Shown: piece after piece, positions 59,201 to 64,000 of the stretch
Numbering within the stretch: the stretch's first letter is position 1
Layout of the letters: each line of letters opens with the position of its first letter
Program-made: the position numbers and the translations under genes
The notes under the pieces: generated by a model
What the model saw: only the letters and a program-made list of their open reading frames with translations
The model's database searches: none
Told to the model about the DNA's origin: nothing
DNA from: Orobanche coerulescens
Lineage: Eukaryota; Streptophyta; Magnoliopsida; Lamiales; Orobanchaceae
Assembly: GCA_033398695.1 (NCBI GenBank)
Contig: CM065817.1
Coordinates: 32,126,231-32,190,230 of the forward strand
Length of the DNA stretch: 64,000 bases
Reading direction: 5' to 3'

Positions 59201-60159
59201 AGGAATGTATTGAATCCCAAGGTTGAATCCGTTTTCAATCACTTCCAAGCTTCAAATGTTGTTAGGAATGATTAACTCAAGTGTTTGGAACCTCAACTTC
59301 TCTCTGAGACCTCTCTCTATCGGTTCACATGAAGAAATGGATGCAAATAACGAATAATGGCCAACTGCACTTATATATATACTGTACATTATTAACGTAC
59401 GCTAACATCTTCATTTAACGTACGTTACAGCTCTAGCGTGCGCTAACTGTCTTTGTTAGCGTGCGCTATCGTAGTCCAGAGACTACTGACTTGTTTCGTA
59501 TAGTGACTTGCGTACATTATGCCTATGCAATAGCGTACGTAAGTGCCTCCATTTAGCATACACAAGTGCTCGTCCATAGCGTGCGCTAATCATAGTTGAC
59601 TTGCTACAGTCTGCATCTACCCCGAAGATGCTCGTGCCCCCACATGCTGAAAGTAACCTGACAAAGCCAAGATTCCTTTGGACCGATCTGATTAGCGTGC
59701 GCTAACCATATACATTAGCGTGCGCTAATCCTTCACAACAAACATCCGTTGACCTTGTCGGCACATGCGTCGAAAGTGGCCGGGTCCACACGTAGATTCC
59801 TTCTGATCTGATTTACACTAGCGTGCTCTATCCTTTACCTATAGCGTGCGCTAAACCTGCACGATAGCGTGCGCTATACTTGATTATTAGCGTGCGCTAA
59901 TATGGCTATACTTAGCCATTCTCGACTTATTCTTATCCAGTGTATCAACATACAGAATACGAATATACGAAATACTGAATACATATACTCCTTCCAACAA
60001 TATTCTCAAATACAATTGTCGACCAAATACGACAATTATACTAATACAGATGTCTCAGTCCTTCAAGTATTTTATCCATACTGTACAGATTCCACGCTGT
60101 ACAATATAACTCGAATAAAATAACATTAAACAATAGTAGTAGAAATTCTGGATATTACA
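56217..60159 (-). repeat. LARD LTR, complete copy (3' in element sense)
   Basis: Begins TGTAACACCCCCAGATCAGA and ends TGGATATTACA. It contains duplicated GATGATCCAGCG..TAGATCCCCCGATGATC units (about 57250-57370) and AC-rich simple stretches (57370-57480). Open frames in it (for example 57265-57597) recur in the second LTR but resemble no protein family I know. Confidence 0.88.
59393..59905. repeat. TAGCGTGCGCTA palindrome cluster in LARD LTR
   Basis: About a dozen copies of TAGCGTGCGCTA, TAACGTACGCTA and TAACGTACGTTA forms in about 510 bp, plus two at about 58610-58645 including the perfect palindrome TTAGCGTACGCTAA. Spacing is irregular. Diverged versions occur in the gypsy-1 LTR (17700-18060). 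Confidence 0.9.
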
Positions 60160-60178
60160 TACTACACCACTTAAAATA
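60160..60178 (-). promoter_or_regulatory. Polypurine tract of the LARD
   Basis: TACTACACCACTTAAAATA, on the minus strand TATTTTAAGTGGTGTAGTA, directly next to the LTR start TGTAATATCC. It is followed inward by CGTCCTCGAAACT, whose complement AGTTTCGAGGACG is typical just after chromovirus pol. Confidence 0.65.
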
Positions 60179-62110
60179 AGTTTCGTCCTCGAAACTTGCA
60201 ATCCATCATAGAAAAACAAACAAACCGTTCAACTGAAATATTCCGACACCATCACGACAACGATCAATACAGAACCCCAGAGACAGATATACGGACGAAT
60301 AAAATTCTCAAAACGTTACACAAATCACATACAGTGGATCTCAAAGAAACGCACCCGAATGTTGAACATACCCTTCGGCATACGAACAACCAATCACAAA
60401 CCGACGAACATACCCAATCATACCTGGAGTGGGAACGACCAATCAATATCCAAAAGAACCATCCTGGAGTCACCTTCCCCAAATTTACACTTAAAATGAA
60501 ATCATTCAAAAATCACTATGGTAAAATCGCACTACTACCACACCAATAGAGTCACATAGCACATATGCTCTAGTTTCACAAAACTCAAAATTCCAAAATT
60601 ACATCCTGTACATGAATCTACAACACGCAGTATATTTCTCTTATCTGATCAATCAACCGATCATTCCTGGATAACCAAACTACCATACCAAAGTTCGAAT
60701 CTCTTTTCATCGTACCATCGATATGATATCCAGTTTGTGAGTCATACTCATAACTTCACCATGATATGCATTATGCACTAAATGCGTATGTATATCAATC
60801 AAATTTTCAAAACCTTTTTGAAATCATATAGTCTCATCAAGATGACAAATTTTCGAAAGTCCTTTCAAGAATTTCAAAACTCAAAACAAAAATCTTCGTA
60901 GGACCACGAAATCAATTTTCGAAAAATTAAATCGGTTTGCTTATGTCAAGTTTCTCGATAACAATTCTTTTCGAATACCCATGATTAAAAAAAAATGTAA
61001 TTATGCAAATGCTCGACTACATCCAAACTCCTCTATACCAATTCGGTTCGTCACCAAATTCCACTGACATTCCATCGAAAAACCACACGATAGAGTTCCA
61101 AACAGTATATAAACTCTGATAAAAACTCATTTTCCCACATATTACTCGCAACGTCGACCATTAACTCATTCTAGATCACCTCAACCGTGATATGACAAAA
61201 TATTGAAAAATCAATAAATCAAACACAACGAAAGACTACCTGGGAAGTTTAATTTGATTAAGTAAACCAAAACCACGAAAGGCAGTAGGAAAATAGACAA
61301 ATGATTGGTGAAGCATTTTACAAATCTCGGGAGTTTTAAGAAAACAGAAAAGCCGTTTGAAATATTAGGGTCTCAGTCCGTATCTCGTTCCGCATTACAA
61401 GAAGTTTAAAAAAAGTAGAAAACCCTTTTTCGGACCACAAGTCCTGAGTTATAGAACCATTTCAAAATTGATTGGGTCTCGGCCCAAAAATCATTTTCCG
61501 TAAAACATCCGTAAAACATTCATTTTGAAAAGTATCATTTTCAAATGCTCAAAAGCAGTTTCATGTATTTCAAAATGACTTAACATGACTACATGCTCTT
61601 CTCAACAATTCCCAGTCCTTCTCCCGAATACACAATTCTGTTCCAAAACTTAACCGACATATTGATTTTCCAAAATCATAGCTTCTCAAGATCATCAATC
61701 CTGTCCCAACTACTGTGTTCTGTTATCTCATAACATAACACATAATATTCTTCCGAATTTCAAAGCATATCAATTTAGAACGGCAGTAAATCTCAATGAA
61801 ATTCGAAAATCCAAATACTTACAGATCGTGAAGCCGACGATTCCCCGTGATACTGACTCATGTCTCGACTCAAGAAAATACTCGACACAGATATTTTCAA
61901 AACACACGTTTTGCAAAATTAGTTCAACTCGAGAACACGACACATTTCTATCTGAAGAAACACGTTAATGCCATTTGGAAAAGTTTATAACAAGCCCAGC
62001 GTATAAGCCCGAGTGAACAACAAAAAACTCACGGCTCCAATATTTTTCAATCGAAAACTCGAATGACGCAAAAAAAACACGACCCAACTGCCTAGGTTTT
62101 CACAACCTAA
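60179..62110 (-). other. Non-coding interior of the LARD
   Basis: About 1.9 kb, AT-rich, without recognisable retroviral domains on either strand. The longest frame (60196-60549, plus strand, antisense to the element) has no familiar motif and is not proposed as a gene. Confidence 0.7.
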
Positions 62111-62122
62111 GCTCCGATACCA
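62111..62122 (-). promoter_or_regulatory. Primer binding site of the LARD (initiator Met tRNA)
   Basis: GCTCCGATACCA, complement TGGTATCGGAGC, five bases from the LTR at 62128. It sets the minus orientation and matches the primer used by gypsy-2. Confidence 0.85.
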
Positions 62123-62127
62123 TATTC

Positions 62128-64000
62128 TGTAACACCCCCAGATCAGACCGGGAATATTACAGCGCCGTGGGCCCCGAGATGGAACCCACAAGGCTGAAGG
62201 AAAATTTTCGCAAACATTTACAAACGTCCAAGAGGCTAACGACGGTATTATCTATTTAAAACATTCGAATACTTTATAAAATTAGTTTATCAAAACCGTC
62301 GTAGAATCTCATTTGAAACCACAAGGCCCAAAATGCCAAAACTCAACAGTTTAAAAACATACGTTAAGCTATCTCTTACACGTACCGACAGAATAGATTT
62401 AGAAAATGATTGCCAAAGTAACCTAAGTTACCGGATACCAAAAGGCTATTTAAAAATACTCACGCAGAGGATAAAGACAAACAATTAAAATACTCTAGCA
62501 GCGGAATACAACAACTGATCAGAAACTCAAAACACAAATACATGCCCTTGCCAGTATCCTCCGGGAAGTTCATCTCTCCACGACCGCTACAAGCTTGATA
62601 ATCCAAGAACCTAAAAAGAAAGCCCACGACGGGGTCAGCCATAATATCCAACAATGATAACCATCACATCTCGTCAATAATTATATATCAATGGAAATAC
62701 TAAGTAAGAATACGACCAATGTAATCTTACCGTCGTAACTTTACGAGAATCCATGATTCGTATCCTTAACAACACATTAAGATAATACCGAAATATCTGT
62801 ACGGTATCTCAACAATACTCAAGGTTCTCAAAACATTATCATAACTCGCGATACGGAAATTATACCAACTCTGGCCAATTCAATCCATTAGATAACATCG
62901 ATAATTCCAATACGATAATCGATTGTCCATCAAAGACAAGTACCAAGGAAATACGGAACATATCTCAAGATACAAAATACCATGACAATCACGCAAGTCT
63001 AATCCTAGATCAGATCAACATAACATACGGACATGGTCCTAACACAAGACCTACAAATGCATACTCATATGACAACGTCAATATGATCACAACAATAACG
63101 ACAATGTATACTTATGGCAAACCCATAATATACATATGCACAACAACAATACATGGCAATCCGATGATCCAGCGTTCACTGCCTAGATCCCCCGATGATC
63201 TCGTCAGACCAACCCGAGGTGGAAAACCCGTCCGATGATCCAGCGCACGCTAGCATAGATCCCCCGATGATCCCGTCAGACCAACACGAGGTGGACATAT
63301 GACAACAATGCACAACTGCACAAAACAACAGTACACAATACATGACAACAATAATGCACAAATGCATGACAACAACAATACACGAATGTATCACGACATG
63401 ATCGACACAAATGATAAAAATGAATAGAGTACTTGCCCCGAGTCCTTCGAGAACGATATCAATGTATAAACCATCACGAACCATTATCCTCAATACTCGA
63501 CGGTCCAAAGTATCACGGATTGCAGATAATTCATATCTTCATTTTTATCACAATATATCCTCGATATACAAGTATACCAATAACAAAAGTAAATCATATA
63601 CATTATGATTTAGATTCCCAAAACTCTAATACGATTTATAATCTCAAATCTCCTGTGATTACGATTATAAACATTGCTATACGAATTATACACGAATGAA
63701 ACGGAAACCATTCATTAAATATTATAAACTGAGCAAGTAATAACTTACTTCGATACCAATGAAGCCGTTACCAATTCCTTGTCGCCGTCTACATGTCCCT
63801 CGGCCCTGATCAAAGCAATCTACGAACGTTCTTGAATACGACCGCAAAGCATGGTTCTAAACATCAATCAATATCTCAACCTATTACAATAATCGATTTA
63901 ACACACATTCGATAACAATCAACAATCGATATAACTAATCCACAAACCCAACGATTCCAAAATATCTCGATTAAACACAACTCCGAACAATCTAACTCAA
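62128..64000 (-). repeat. LARD LTR, second copy, cut by window end (5' in element sense)
   Basis: TGTAACACCCCCAGATCAGA onward, aligning without large gaps to 56217-58090. Most of the roughly 20 differences are C/T or G/A changes. Confidence 0.9.

Larger units (their letters stand above)
56217..64000 (-). mobile_element. LARD-like gypsy derivative with 3.9-kb LTRs and no pol, runs off the window
   Basis: LTR 56217-60159, internal region 60160-62127, second LTR from 62128 beyond the window end. The PBS and polypurine tract place it on the minus strand. LTR ends (TGTAACACCC...GGATATTACA) are related to those of gypsy-1 and gypsy-2. The internal region of about 2 kb has no gag, protease, RT or integrase motif. 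Long LTRs with a short non-coding interior fit the LARD definition. The two LTRs differ at roughly 20 positions in the 1.87 kb that can be compared (about 1 percent by eye), so insertion is recent. Confidence 0.85.

Noticed and set aside
60196..60549. 117-codon plus-strand frame in the LARD interior
   Set aside because: Antisense to the element, polar low-information composition, no known domain.

Overview
This is nuclear DNA of a flowering plant, probably a eudicot. No intact host gene in its native setting is visible. The evidence is plant-type LTR retrotransposons (Ty3/gypsy chromovirus-like, Athila/Tat-like, Ty1/copia), CACTA and Stowaway-like DNA transposons, a plant L1-type LINE, an Au-type SINE and a degenerate plant 5S rDNA array. 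The species cannot be fixed from the sequence.

Layout. 1-2470 is flanking DNA holding a Stowaway-like element (462-1397) that carries a fragment of an EXO70 exocyst gene. 2471-24202 is a minus-strand Ty3/gypsy element (gypsy-1). Its 3' LTR is split by a copia solo LTR (2501-6622), which itself carries an ORF1-only LINE (3265-5418), and by copy 1 of an Athila-like gag-protease element (7801-16821). Its pol is split by a truncated retroelement (about 19995-23821). At 24203 a plus-strand gypsy element (gypsy-2) is inserted in the gypsy-1 RT. Copia-1 is inserted in the gypsy-2 gag at 27470. Copia-2 (29437-52078) is inserted in the tail of the copia-1 5' LTR. The 5' LTR of copia-2 holds a CACTA transposon (about 31047-36473), and its 3' LTR holds copy 2 of the Athila-like element (43811-51594). 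Truncated copia-1 abuts about six degenerate 5S rRNA repeats (54002-56216). A young LTR element with 3.9-kb LTRs and no pol (LARD-like, 56217 to beyond 64000) is inserted in the 5S spacer.

The most interesting locus is the CACTA element. It carries captured exons of the 26S proteasome subunit RPT1, spliced in frame (by predicted GT/AG junctions) to exons of a Ulp1/C48 SUMO-protease-like gene. Inside one RPT1 exon sits a full-length, uninterrupted RING-H2 E3 ligase gene resembling RHB1A. Thus three ubiquitin/SUMO/proteasome-related sequences lie in one transposon. The intron of the E3 gene carries an Au-like SINE with a perfect 14-bp target duplication.

A second theme is that four retroelement families here each carry their own cluster of short CG-rich palindromes: GTGCCGCGGCAC, TTAGCGTACGCTAA, GACGCACGAGC with its inverted partner, and GGATCGCGATCC. 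Almost all retroelement genes are broken by stops and frameshifts, so most coding entries are pseudogenes.
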